This document shows, piece after piece, positions 44,667 to 55,488 of a DNA stretch of 64,000 bases. The notes below the pieces were generated by a model. The model saw only the letters and a list, made by a program, of their open reading frames with translations, had not been told where the DNA came from and searched no databases. The position numbers were made by a program, and so were the translations under genes. The DNA is from Adiantum capillus-veneris (lineage: Eukaryota; Streptophyta; Polypodiopsida; Polypodiales; Pteridaceae): contig CM043945.1 in NCBI GenBank assembly GCA_014529385.2, positions 2,640,312-2,704,311 on the forward strand, written 5' to 3'. Positions within the stretch are counted from its first letter, which is position 1. The number at the start of each line of letters is the position of its first letter.

Positions 44667-45870
44667 ACGCCCCTTTCTGTATTTCTTTATTATTAATGCT
44701 TCACATAGTACAATGTCCAAGGGTCCTCGTCTTAGCTGCTCCCAAGCTAATCTACCCGAAACCAAGACCTTGGCAATTCATTTATAGGCCTTGGGCCTTC
44801 CAATAGCAGTGTACATGAAAAGCTTCAAGTCTAAAAGCATCTGGGTTCCAAAAGCTAGCCAACACAAATCGCGGAATTTTTGTATAGTTGCCACATCAAC
44901 AACACGTTTGCGGAAATCCGTATGACAGCCATGTCAGCAACACAAATTGCGGAGGTCCGTCTAGTTGTTGCGTCATCAGTCCTTTACGTTGGTCATTTTA
45001 GCCTTCGTCCCTTTTGGGCCCCATCGGACAATACCCCATAAGCTGAAACAGCTTATAAAATTGGTTCATATGTGGCCTCTCGGATTGGTTCTGCAAGTTT
45101 TCACAACTTCTTCAGCAACTTTCAGCGGGGCTCTGAGAGGGACTGGGTGGACTTCCATCCTCTACGGTGTGATCTCCCTGTTCTCCGATCATGTTGTTAG
45201 GATCATGCTTTGGTTTGTAGTGGGCAATGAAGCAAGGTGGCTCTGATAGCTGAGTAATCACTTCCAATGAGGGATGATGGAAGCACAAAGATAATTGCAA
45301 TCTACACTCTTGGCAACAATTTAGCACTTCAAAACAACTTGGAAAGTTGTAAAAGAGAGGGAAAGAGATAGAGAATCCACGCAAGACACGGAGTGACGGA
45401 GTTCCACTTCTAGATGGCACTGACCCCAAATACTTTAATGCCCCTTTGGGTATTTTTTTTATTATTGCTTCAACAAGGTACAAATCTATGACATTGTTGT
45501 GCTTCTCCACGTGGTAGAATGCCAGAGAGACCCCAATTTACATATATAAAGGCCCTTGGCCAAAACCAAAAGCTCTGATATGAAAAGCAGCAAGTCTAAA
45601 TGCTTTGGACCCAAAATCTAGCACCCTTTGGGGCTTTTTGTATGTTGCTACCATGTGGCAGGATTTTTGCAAATTGTAGGCCATCCGTACAGCTGCCACG
45701 TCTGCTTTTGGCTACACAATTTCTAGTGTGTGTATGTGTGTACGCTTTATTAATTTAGGCCCCATCTACTGGGATATTGTTAGTTGTTGGGGTTAGGATA
45801 AAAAATAATTTGTGGGCCACTCGACTGAGATCTGTAAGTTGGTAAACCCTTTGTTTTCTTCCTTTTTTGC
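44667..45870 (-). repeat. Two antisense LTR copies following LTR E
   Basis: The antisense LTR block from ACGCCCCTTTCTGTATTTC runs from 44667 to about 45115. A second antisense LTR covers about 45252-45870, with GGAGTTCCACTTCTAG, TTGGGTATTT and CTGCCACGTCTGC blocks. A GGCTCTGATAGC just left of 45252 resembles a decayed primer site, so the second copy may be the 5' LTR of a minus-strand element whose body is gone. LTR E and the first copy form an inverted pair. Confidence 0.65.
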
Positions 45871-46438
45871 TAGGTTTAGGCCCCCTCGGTCGAAATGTGT
45901 AAAACTCAATCAAGTTAGTTCACCCAAGGGTCATTGCTAGAGCCATTCAGTGTCTCTCGTTTCACAGATGATCACAGTTGCAAGTGCATGTCGTAAAAGA
46001 GAAGAGAGAGTTAGTGCACGACATAGAGGATTCTAGCTCTGACAAAGGGATTGGCATGGACCACCTTTTTAGGGAGAGAGAGTCTGTAGCTGGCCAAAGG
46101 AATGCAATGATCATATGCGTTTATGACCGCGCTCCATAAATCCTAACCCTAAAACCCATCACATGAGAGATTGAGAACAAAGAAACAGACTTGGTCTTGA
46201 TTCATGGACAAAGCTTAGGAAACTAAAAGCCAAGGTTGAAATTACGAATGGCGCTCTCTATGTGAGTGTGATCTCAAGTTTCTAATGCCCCCAGCCGGTA
46301 TTTATATATTTTATGATTTTTGGGATCACACCTCTCTGGTGATGAGTGTGCATAAGACTTTTCAAACTATTCAATTATACCGTTTAAGAATCCACACAGA
46401 ATAAAACCTAAAAAGTAATTCAAAGGGACAACTAAAAT
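45871..46438. other. Unassigned stretch
   Basis: No coding domain or clear repeat end was recognised. Confidence 0.35.
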
Positions 46439-46597
46439 CGGGATTTACTCATCGTAAGTACTTAGTGAAGTTGAAGAATTAGTCTCCTCTAGATGCTCAG
46501 TGGATGACAAAATCATAGTTGAAAAATTATTTAGACATCGTGCATAATTATCATGAAGATGTACAATTGAGGACAATGGTTTGGAAGCCTGAGGGAT
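46439..46597 (+). pseudogene. Chromodomain remnant of another Ty3 element
   Basis: The plus strand reads HRKYLVKLKN, a stop, SPLDAQWMTKS, a stop and then NYHEDVQLR. This is the C-terminal part of a chromovirus chromodomain (compare FLVKSKNYRALDAKW in Q). The rest of the element is absent on the left. A purine stretch gcctgaggga leads into the next feature. Confidence 0.6.
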
Positions 46598-47229
46598 GTC
46601 ATAGTTTTAGCTAAGACTATAAATGAATAGAAATGATTTTTGTGCACACAGAAATAATTTATGAATCTATTGGTAAAACAATTAATAATTTAATAGACGA
46701 CTAAGTTTTCCGGGGAAATGTACCATTTGGGAAATTTATCAGTGTCCGGATAGTATGATAAGTAGAACAATAGCCCGATTCAGTGCAGAACGTGTCAGGA
46801 CAAACACATGAATAAGATGGTGTGCCCAGTTTGTTCAGAAAGTCACGATTTAGTAATAAATATTTGTGACTATGTCCGGCCAAAGAAAGTGGCCAACCAG
46901 ACAATATATAAATACGTCTCGGCAGAAGCAGGCGGACTTAGTCATGAGGGGCGTGGAAATAACAAAGTCAAACATGCTTTAGATTAGCCACAAACCCACA
47001 CTCTAACACTTGTTTTTAAGCCTAAAGCTTAAAACTTTTAAAAAATGATTGGCTAAGTCAGTTTGAAAGGGGCCACATTTTATAACATTAAAATAAGACT
47101 CAAAAAATTAGAAAGCAACGTAAGATTTTGAAACAAGCTAGCGTAGAGATTTTACGAGCCCTCTTTCTCTCTCATGCAGTGCCATTTAGCCAAAAATTCC
47201 CACACGCTTGGGATAAGAGTCACATACAT
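46598..47229 (+). repeat. Possible LTR following the chromodomain remnant
   Basis: TGTCATAGTTTTAGC begins directly after a purine-rich stretch, and a TATA-like ATATATAAATA lies near 46903. No CA end or partner is certain. The right side meets LTR G1. Confidence 0.4.
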
Positions 47230-48344
47230 TGTCACGCGCACATGGCTCTGTGTGCCGCATGGACATGCTTCATCGACTTCCAAAGCTAGTTTTCCCCTTC
47301 ATCCTAGATAGGAATGCCTAGAATCCTAGGAGGATTAGTACTGACAATTTTGTGAGCATGTTCGCAGGACGTGCAGGTCCGAACAAGTCCATTAGATTAG
47401 GTTTTCCAATTTTGGAACCCTCTTGCATAAATGGTTTGTACATGGGTTGACAAATATTATTACACTTATAGTGGGCATCTAGCATGACGTGCATATAGAA
47501 CGAGCCATTCCCCACGTCGATTGGATTCCCGTGTAGCAGTTGTGCGACAATTTCACCTAGAAACTAACCCTCTGGCCAAACTTATAAATAAATCATTGTT
47601 ATGATTTATTTTGTTGGGTTTGGTGGACAGTTTGTCCTACCTAAGCCTAAGGGAGTTTATTCCTTATAAAGGGAACCGGGCAGCCAAGAATTTGAACAAG
47701 TTGCAGATCACCTAGCGCTAGCAGAAGAGCAACCTAGCATTCTGAGTTTTCAGATCAGCCTCAATGTTTTACTGGAAATCGTGAGATCAACACCAGCGTT
47801 TTCAGATCAGCACCAACGTTTTCAAATCAGCAGCCAATGACTTCAGATAAGCACCAACGTTTTCAGATCAGCACTAACATTTTCAGATTTCAGCCCCTTT
47901 CCGTCACTGGAAACGGCTTGGACCTGCCTTCGCGATCTCCTGGTTGCGATCCGGTGCTTTGGCAGCCCATCGAGCCTCCCATCAACCATTCCCTCGCTGG
48001 CATTGAGTGCTCCATTGCTGTCCATGATCGGCATCGTCGAGATCTGCATTTTCAGCCCTTCATTCCTCTCACATCAGGAATGCAATTCAGCCCCAGATCT
48101 ACCCCTTGGTGGCCATCCACAATCCCGCATCGAGAAGGATCCAAAGGTGCATCAAATCAGCTCCGGAGGTGCCTGGTCTTGAGGAGTTATCGTGGCGATA
48201 GTCATCATTCCAATCAGTAGAGTTTGCACTTGATGTATTGCATGTGTGTACATTCCATTTATGCAATCAAAAGCAAATTCCACATCGGCAACGGTGTGGG
48301 GGGCCCTTGAGAGGGTTGCTTGGGACTCCATCGAGTGCCTTTCT

Positions 48345-48380
<36 letters not shown>

Positions 48381-48538
48381 ACATCTCTACCGTACTCTCT
48401 CATTCCGTCTCTTCTCGATAAAGTAAAAGGAACCATCATTCAAACTAAAAGGAATCACTTACGCAAGGCAAGGAAGTAAAGGATTGTGGAAGTGTAGAAC
48501 CTAGATCTTCCCCATATTCAATTCCGCTTTCACCTGAC
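47230..48538 (+). repeat. LTR G1
   Basis: It starts TGTCACGCGCACATGGC. A TATA-like TTATAAAGG lies near 47665, followed by repeats of the AGATCAGCACCAACGTTTTC type (47790-47890), then a CT tract (48350-48378). Its end near CACCTGAC is inferred by comparison with the H ends. Confidence 0.7.
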
Positions 48539-49316
48539 CGACTCTCCCACGTGCTTGGAGAATTCCATCATTCTAGAAGAAACGTTGCATCATCATCGAT
48601 CTGTACACGTCTTTGGCAGCATATCAGGTTCACACCATCTGCATCTTCTTAGCAATCGGTGGCCATCAATCCGGAGCCAAAGGGCTCCAATCCGAGGCAA
48701 CCACCTTGGGAGTTTGCAAGCATTGTGAGCCTACATTCACAGCCACATCCGTTGTAGAGACAAGGATTCATCTACAGCTTCCATCATACGGCAATCTAGT
48801 CGACGCCTCAAGAGGAGCCCCTATCTTTGAGGAGTTACTTAGCGGTTTCATGAGACATCGTACAAAGGACTTGCCATGGTTTAGGGGCATTCCAAAAGAC
48901 ATATCCATCTTCATCTCCCATTAGGCGTTGCTCTCGCCAATCTTCTCGCGTAGGAACAACATAGGCTGTTTGGTAACCTTTGTGGACATCGGCGTTTTCA
49001 TATCTCGTCATCGCTATATGAGCATCCATCCGGTTTGCAATTTGGTTCACACAATCCAAGTTGGGGCAACAAAGGTTATTGTTTGCTGGTAACCAACAAG
49101 GGTATCATTGATCTAAGAGGCAGTCCATTGTTTGCGAGTAGATGCAACATCACCATCCTTGTGTTTTGGACATTTCCACATCACCTTGTAGAGCGTCTTC
49201 CTCAAAAGTCGCCGTGGAGGACAACATCTAGAAGGAACTTCATCGAAGACCATCTTATGGTGTGCATGGAGTTCGGTACCAGTACCTCACCTTAAGCAGG
49301 AGGGAATGTCACGTGC
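48539..49316 (+). other. Internal region of element G
   Basis: About 780 bp without a recognisable domain. The longest frame (48613-48924) has no match that I know. A canonical initiator tRNA-Met primer site was not seen at the left edge. Confidence 0.6.
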
Positions 49317-50055
49317 ACATGGCTCTGTGTGCCACGTAGACATGCTTCATCGACTTCCAGAGCCAGTTTTCCCCTTCTTCCTAGCTAGGAGTGTCTAGAA
49401 TCCTAGAAGGATTAGTACTCGTAATTTTGTGATCCTGTTCGCAGGATCTGCATGTTCGGACGAGTCCATTAGATTAGGTTTTTCAATTTTGGAACCCTCT
49501 TGCATATTTGATTTGAACACGCGTTTTGACGTGCATATAGTTTTAGGTTAGAGGAATCCAACGAGTCATTCCCCGCGTCAGTTGGAATCTCGGGTGGGTA
49601 GATGTGCGACAATTGGCAGATGTACGACAATTGCATCTAGAAATTAACCCCTGGGCAAACATGTAAATAAATCATTTTTTTGTTGGGTCTAGTGGACAAT
49701 TTGCCCTACCTAAGCCTAAGGGAGTTTATAACTCAAAATTCATCCCTATAAAGGGAACCGGGCAACCAAGCATTTGCACAAATTGCAGATCACCTAGCGC
49801 TAGTAGAAGAGCAGCCTAGCATTTTCAATTTTCAGATCAACCTCAGCGTTTTGCTGGAATCGCGAGATCAGCACCAGCGTTTTCAGATTTCAGCCTCTTT
49901 CCGTCGCCGAAAATGGCTTGGATCTGCCTTTGCTATCTCCCGTTGCGGTCAGGTACTTCGGCAGCCCATCGAGCCTCCCCTCACCGGCATTGAGTGCTCC
50001 ACTGCTGTCCATCATCGGCATCGTCGAGATCTGCGTTTTCAGCCCTTCATTCCTT
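49317..50055 (+). repeat. LTR G2, truncated by H4
   Basis: It matches G1 from TGTCACGTGCACATGGC to AGCCCTTCATTCC, where H4 begins. The rest of the LTR does not reappear after H4. Confidence 0.8.
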
Positions 50056-50208
50056 TGTAAGGTGCAGCGGAAGTGAATGTTGCTTGGCTCAAGATGAGTG
50101 CTCGGAACTGTGCTCAAGGGTTCCTTTTACTACGGAAGGGAGAGCCTTCCGTTCCTCTAGTGAGAGTGCAATGATCACAAACAAAGTGAATGCTACTGTG
50201 AATGAAGG

Positions 50209-50264
<56 letters not shown>

Positions 50265-51162
50265 TACGACACCAGACGATTCTCAAACCCTCCTCCAAGG
50301 GCCCCCCTCTCTATGGCGAGAAAGGTCTATGCTATTGATTGCACAAATCTGGTACAATGGTCTTGATGCAATGGACTTGCCGACGATGTTGACGACGACG
50401 AGGACGGGCTGAAATCTGAAAACGCTAGGGCTGAAAAGCTGAAATCTGCAATCTTCTGACTTTCTGCTGAATACTGACACTGTGTCGGCGAGGACGGCGA
50501 CGACGACGACGACGACGACTCGACGACGATGCGTTGGAAACGTAGATGCTGAAATCTGCGGACAGCGGGCTGAATCTGAAAATGTTGGCTGATCTGACGG
50601 TACGACGAGGATCTGCTGCGGGTAGGTGAGATCTGCGGGGCTAATGGCTGAATCTGCAGTGTTTAAGTGCTGAAAACTGAAAATGCTGATGTGCTGGGGC
50701 TGGTCTGACGCCGGAATCTGCAAATGCTAGGCTGATCTATAGCAAAAACGCTAGGGAATCTCCTCTATTGGCTGGAAATGCTAGGCCTCCTGTCGGTCTT
50801 GCTGAGAAGGTGCACTGCAAGTTGCTGGAACTTCTTCTGCCTCTTCTGCCAGAAAGTGCTAGCGCTAAGTTTCTTATATAGTGACTTAGCAAATTTTCCC
50901 TACTCACTTTTCCAACAAAGTCACTTATTAAATAATAAGTGAAAAATGAGTAAATAGGAAAAATGGGTTCTATGCATTGTAAAATGCTCATGATGGGTAC
51001 TGAATGTCGTGCTGATGATCATGTTGTGTGCAACCAGAGGATATGCAACTACTCTAAGTGCTTGGACATGCACGGCTTGGTCACAGGCTCACAAAGGTGC
51101 AACAACACTTCCTAAGCTGACCTGAACCCTAGACCTGAAGTAGCTTGTCCACATGCACATAG
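50056..51162 (-). mobile_element. H4, H-family LTR, one end missing (about 1.1 kb)
   Basis: It begins TGTAAGGTGCAGCGG at 50056 and follows H1 through the CTTGTCCACATGCACATAG block, then stops short of the terminal palindrome. It contains a GA tract (50213-50261), GAC-type triplets (50380-50530) and antisense AACGCT words. Its missing end means the target duplication cannot be checked. Confidence 0.8.
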
Positions 51163-51277
51163 TTAGAGAAATGGACCCAACTTCTCTTCCGTTCCTATCC
51201 AATTATATTGTATAATTTATCTTTTGTAAATTTCCTTTTGAGAAGTTTAATTTATATATTTTAGTATTTTCTTTATT

Positions 51278-51313
51278 TTGTTGTGTGTGTGTTTGTGTGT
51301 GTGTGTTTGTGGG

Positions 51314-51396
<83 letters not shown>
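51278..51396. repeat. (GT)n then (GA)n microsatellite
   Basis: GT repeats (about 51281-51330) change to GA repeats with one interruption (51331-51395). Confidence 0.95.
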
Positions 51397-51398
<2 letters not shown>

Positions 51399-52929
51399 TA
51401 GCTAGGGCATCCTGCTACGTAGCGATGTTGCCTGCATGTGCCGCGACCTCGTCTTCCCCACCTTCTTTGCTGTGCAAACTTGTCTGTTGGCTGGCGCACC
51501 CACTCTAGATCTAGCTAGCCCATAGCCCCTGCCCCTCTACTGCGAGTGTGTTTACCTTGTGTGTTGCTCTCTGCAGAAACCAGCCTCGCAATGTCATTTA
51601 CTTTGTAGTGCTACAGGGCCTAGGTCCGCACCTGCCTCCCTCCTCTCCTGTGATGAACTTTGTCTCACCCTCGGCTCATACTCATAAAGATTCTCAGCCT
51701 CCCTGTCTGACTCCTGTGGTGCCGCCTCACCTCCATCAAGATGGAGCCTGTCGAGACCATTGTTTCCGCCTGGAGAAGATTGCTTGCTCAACCTATCCTC
51801 CCACACTAGTTCTCCTCCTCTTGGTGCTACAGACACCTTGGCAGTTGTTCAGGCGTTTCTCCCTATGTTGATCTTGCTGATTTGTTGGTGCCCTCCATGT
51901 CTTGGGCTTGGTTTCTTTCTGCTCTTTTCTTGCTTTTCCCTTTCCATGTTTTGCTTGTTTCTGATCTGTCCTCGCTTTTGTGTATGTGTGTGTGTGTGTG
52001 TGTGTATGTGCACGGGTTTCTGTGTGGTGTGTTTACCTCATGGCTTGCTTTTTGGTGCGTGTGTGCATGCAAGTGTATGTGCGCGAAATCTTGTCCTTAC
52101 AGTCTGTTTTACCTGCTTTTTCGTTTGTGTTGCTTTTGTTTTTGTTTATTTTCCTTCTCTTTTAGTTGGGGTTTTGTTGTTTTGGTTTAGGTTGTTTGTT
52201 GTGGCTAGTTGGTTGCTAGTTTGTTAAGTGGTTGGCTCACTTCTGTGCTCTCTACTTGCTCTACCAAGCTTCTTTAGCAGGTTTCCGCCTGGTTGCGCTC
52301 TTCAAAGCCTCCTACACTGTCTTCTTGGAGTTCCCTCCCCAGCTTTGGTCTTCAGGAGCCACCTTCAGCAGTGGGCTGCTCTCTATTCTGGATGACAACT
52401 CCTTGCTTGTTTTGGTACAACGCTTTCTTCCCCACCTCATGCCATCCTCCTGCAGTTCCTTGATGATGTCAGTGGTCTCTTCCCCCTCATCTTTTTCATC
52501 AAATGCTCTATCCCTTCTGTTCATCCATTGCCCCTTGCTGTCAGATTTTATGAGTTGGTGGGCATCTGTCCGACGCTGAGCTCTTGCAATTGCTCTCTGT
52601 CATCTTTCGTTGTTGGTGGCTTCTGGCAGTTCAGGTTCTTGATCTTCAATTGCTGATTGGGCTTTTGGTGGAAGTGCCTATCTTTCAGAGATTGTTGTCA
52701 TCTTCTCTTCAATTAGCTTGCTGTGGCACTTTTTATTCTTTTAAGAGAGGGTTTTAACCCTGGAATTCTGTTTTTACTGTTTGGCTATGTGCCCAGTTGT
52801 ATCTAGTTTTCCAGTTTTTTGTTTGATGCCTGCCTGCTATGTAAACAATGATGTACTTGCCCTGGGAATAGGCACCATTTGGGCGTTTTGGGGGACTTTC
52901 AAGCATTAGAATCAGCCTCTTTTCTTGAA
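51397..52929. other. Pyrimidine- and GT-rich stretch upstream of the aldolase exon
   Basis: This 1.5-kb stretch has no recognised domain. It holds a GT tract at about 51978-52008 and a T-rich, C-rich bias throughout. It is likely intron or upstream sequence of the aldolase gene. I could not find a convincing earlier exon. Confidence 0.35.
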
Positions 52930-52952
52930 AACACACACACACACACACACCA

Positions 52953-53039
<87 letters not shown>
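52930..53039. repeat. (CA)n then (GA)n microsatellite before the exon
   Basis: CA repeats (about 52930-52970) continue as GA repeats to 53039, ending 80 bp before the splice acceptor. Confidence 0.95.
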
Positions 53040-53042
<3 letters not shown>

Positions 53043-53119
53043 ATTTTGTGATTTTTTTTCATGTTTTGAGTAATTACAAGTTAGTGAATGTTTCTTGATT
53101 TTTTCCCTTGTTTTTTAAG

Positions 53120-53310
53120 CCAAGGTTCAAGCCCTTTGGAGACAGGATTGTATTGAGGGGCTTAAGGTTTCTTGGTGTACATGGGGTCAATGATGATGAA
53201 AAGAAAGCTGTTCAACCTTTCATCGTAGATGTGGATGCGTGGTTGAATACGGAGAAGGCTGGTGAAACAGACAATTTAAATGATACAGTTAGTTACACAG
53301 ATTTGCACAG
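53120..53310 (+). CDS. FOLB: Dihydroneopterin aldolase (folate synthesis), one exon
   Basis: The enzyme converts 7,8-dihydroneopterin to 6-hydroxymethyl-dihydropterin in folate synthesis. The exon reads FGDRIVLRGLRFLGVHGVND, IVDVDAWLNTEKAGETDNL and DTVSYTDLHR, the conserved N-terminal half of the family, in which the Glu after HGV and the VSYTD segment line the pterin site. Here the first residues after HGV are NDDE rather than the more usual xxEE. The acceptor is TTTTTTAAG at 53111-53119 and the donor is CAG|GTAACT at 53310/53311. The frame is open across the exon and phase 0 at its start. The C-terminal half (with the catalytic Lys) and any upstream exon are not in the nearby sequence, so the gene must continue beyond the transposon-filled flanks or be a stranded exon. 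Family members are about 120-140 residues; this exon holds about 63. Confidence 0.85.
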
Positions 53311-53325
53311 GTAACTCCTACTAGC

Positions 53326-53326
<1 letters not shown>

Positions 53327-53375
<49 letters not shown>
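53327..53375. repeat. (TC)n microsatellite after the exon
   Basis: The TC tract begins about 16 bp after the splice donor. Confidence 0.95.
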
Positions 53376-53377
<2 letters not shown>

Positions 53378-53805
53378 GAACATAGCTGACATTCTATTAC
53401 TTGAACGCCCTTGGAGTGTTCAAAATGGTGCCGACCCTAAGGGGAAGTAAAAACTGTTATAAGATTGACCATATGCAAGTACAAGGGCCAAAGGCCAAGA
53501 CCATAAAAATTGACAATACTATAGCCACACTAGGGGAGGAAACCCCTCCTAATGAGGGTAGAACGTGCCCTAGCAACTACTTGTGGGAGGAGGAAAGAAG
53601 GAGAGGGTACCCACCAAAACCCTATGAAAAACAGGCACTTCCAAGCTACTATGAAGAGGAGAACCACCCAAGGAAAGTATGGGGCGTGAGTGAAGAAGCC
53701 TAAGACAACCTCAAAGATGCGTTGAGAAGCAACCATTGCACAGGAGGGTGAAGGATGGGTGGGAAGAGGTTGAAGAGGATACCAAAACTGTTGCACTAAA
53801 GGTGC
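53376..53805 (+). other. Unassigned stretch with a 100-residue open frame
   Basis: A frame at 53401-53703 is open but unrecognised (it contains RRRGYPPKPYEKQALPSYYE). A block near 53530-53575 (GGGGAGGAAACCCCTCCTAA) resembles a block in the copia LTR near 55400, so this may be part of an old LTR rather than a gene. Confidence 0.25.
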
Positions 53806-53808
53806 CCA

Positions 53809-54899
53809 TCAAGCACCACTGTCAAAATACCACACGTGTGAATCTGCAGCAACTGACATGCATGCATCATGGACAGAAGGATCATAAGTGCACTCTGCAC
53901 TAAAAGCCCATTCTGCATCAACACCAGCATCACCATCTCCTTTCACGGAAGACTCAACAATAGCTGCATTTGTAGTGGAACCAACCTCTTTCTTCTTAGC
54001 CTCTTTTGCCTTCAACTTAGGACACTGCTTGATCAAGTGATCATTAGCTTTGCAATAATGGCAACGCATCTTCTTGTTGCCCTTTTTCACCAGAAGTCCC
54101 ATACGAATTGCTGCCAGCAGAAGCATTAGGAACATATGATTTACCGCTTGTAGAAGAACCATGAGAAGTGACTACATTGTTGTTACCACCTTTTCTTTGA
54201 GCATCAATAAAGGTGTGTTCAACTGCACGCTGTCTAGTCTTATTTTTTCTGGAAAATGACTCTTGCAACAACAATGTGCATAATGCATCAAACTTGACAA
54301 CTTCGTGATTTCCTTGGGTCATAAGTCTCTAAGTACTAGCAAAAGTGTGGTAAGAATCTGGCAAAGCATCAAGAACCGTCTGTAGAAGGGAACTGTCTGA
54401 TTGACTTTGCCTGCAGAAATAAGTTACTCATTGTTATCCTTGACACCAGCAAGGAAAGTGTCCATATCATCTTCCTCATGCATAATCTTCGACTCCAGCT
54501 CTTTACGTAGCAATGCAATTTGTGCCTCATTGCGACTTGCATAAAGACCAACAAGAATATTCCAAGCCTGTTTTGTAGATTTCGCTGAACAAATGTAAGG
54601 AGTAATAGTGTGCTTCACAGACAACGCAATCAATGCATGAGCTTGCGCATCTTTTAGATCCCAACGAGCTTGCTCAACCGTAGGCAAAACAGGTCTGACA
54701 GCACCAATCATGCCACCAAAACCTGCAACATCCCTAACATCGCCTACATCCTCAGAACTAGGACATACATCAATGCCATGCACAATATTCCAGACACCGT
54801 TTGACACAAGGACATGTTGCATCATATAAGCCTACATAGGGTAATTGTCCCCATCTCACCAGCAAACACCTCGAACACATCTGTGTTGTTGTCAGCCAT
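53809..54899 (-). pseudogene. Ty1/copia gag and start of protease
   Basis: The ATG at 54899 opens MADNNTDVFEVFAGE. After a frame change the GDNYPM(stop)AYMMQHVLVS block gives the copia gag start, with a TAG where Trp is expected. The UBN2-type gag core follows (WDLKDAQAHALIALSV, AKSTKQAWNILVGLY, LRKELESKIMHEED), then a zinc knuckle CHYCKANDHLIKQC (C-x2-C-x4-H-x4-C). The frame ends at HVWYFDSGA, the protease active-site motif, with a stop immediately after. Gag coats element RNA in virus-like particles. Confidence 0.85.
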
Positions 54900-55247
54900 G
54901 GCAAATGCTGCACCTGATGTGAAAACTGCTCGAAAAGAGGAGAAACGAAGCGGGAACAACACGTGCTATATAGCACAAACCGTGGAAGACTATAAGGGAC
55001 CTGCTATGCAGAAAACGGCAATGACAGAATTTCTACACAAAATGAAGAAATAGCCTGCGCAGTACTGCCTGTAGTGGAAACGGAGGCCAAAATGAGCCCA
55101 ATTGAAAATTTTGAGTAGACCAAGCTCTACGTGCCTACCCAAAATATTTGTCGACCTGTTGGCGCTCACCAAAGCGCACAAAAATCGGAGAAAGTGAGTA
55201 GGCGTATGCTCGAGCTGCTGACAACTAAGCCCGGGAGGACGCAACCT

Positions 55248-55259
55248 GCTCTGATACCA
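55248..55259 (-). promoter_or_regulatory. Copia primer binding site
   Basis: The minus strand reads TGGTATCAGAGC, two bases from the LTR end at 55262. Confidence 0.9.
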
Positions 55260-55261
55260 AT

Positions 55262-55488
55262 TGTTGGAATTAGGGTTGCAGGAAAACACACAGCTTGGGG
55301 AAGATGAAGGAATCTCTAGGCCCACAACAGAGAGTGTATTACTTAGTGTGCAATGGAAAGATAAGTTAGCCCTAGAGTGATGGGCGTATATACAATGCAC
55401 GGGGGAAAAAACCTCCTAGTGAGGGAAAAAATGCCCCGACGGTCCCAAGTATGTTCACACACATCACTACCATATGTGTATGGTAACA
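55262..55488 (-). repeat. Copia 5' LTR (227 bp)
   Basis: The plus strand reads TGTTGGAATTAGGG to ATGGTAACA, with TG...CA ends next to the primer site. The right limit is set where similarity to Ty3 integrase begins. Confidence 0.65.

Larger units (their letters stand above)
47230..50055 (+). mobile_element. Element G: LTR retrotransposon without gag or pol
   Basis: Two LTR copies, G1 (47230 to about 48538) and G2 (from 49317, cut at 50055 by H4), flank only about 780 bp of internal sequence. That internal part has short frames but no gag, protease, reverse transcriptase or integrase motif. G2 is preceded by a purine tract (aagcaggaggga, near 49305-49316). The layout fits a non-autonomous TRIM or LARD-like element. 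LTR starts and internal words resemble the H family, which may share the same parent. Confidence 0.7.
53806..55488 (-). mobile_element. Ty1/copia element, 5' part only
   Basis: On the minus strand the LTR (55262-55488), primer site (55248-55259) and gag (54899-53809) are in the usual order. The element stops at the first protease motif. Integrase, reverse transcriptase and the second LTR are missing. Confidence 0.8.

Noticed and set aside
47837-48220. A 127-residue plus-strand frame
   Set aside because: It lies inside LTR G1; the matching region in G2 has indels that break it, so it is not under coding constraint.
51760-52579. Hydrophobic Cys/Phe/Leu-rich frames resembling a membrane protein
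   Set aside because: The stretch is T- and GT-rich, which yields Phe, Leu, Cys and Val in any frame. No start context, motif or splice structure supports a gene.
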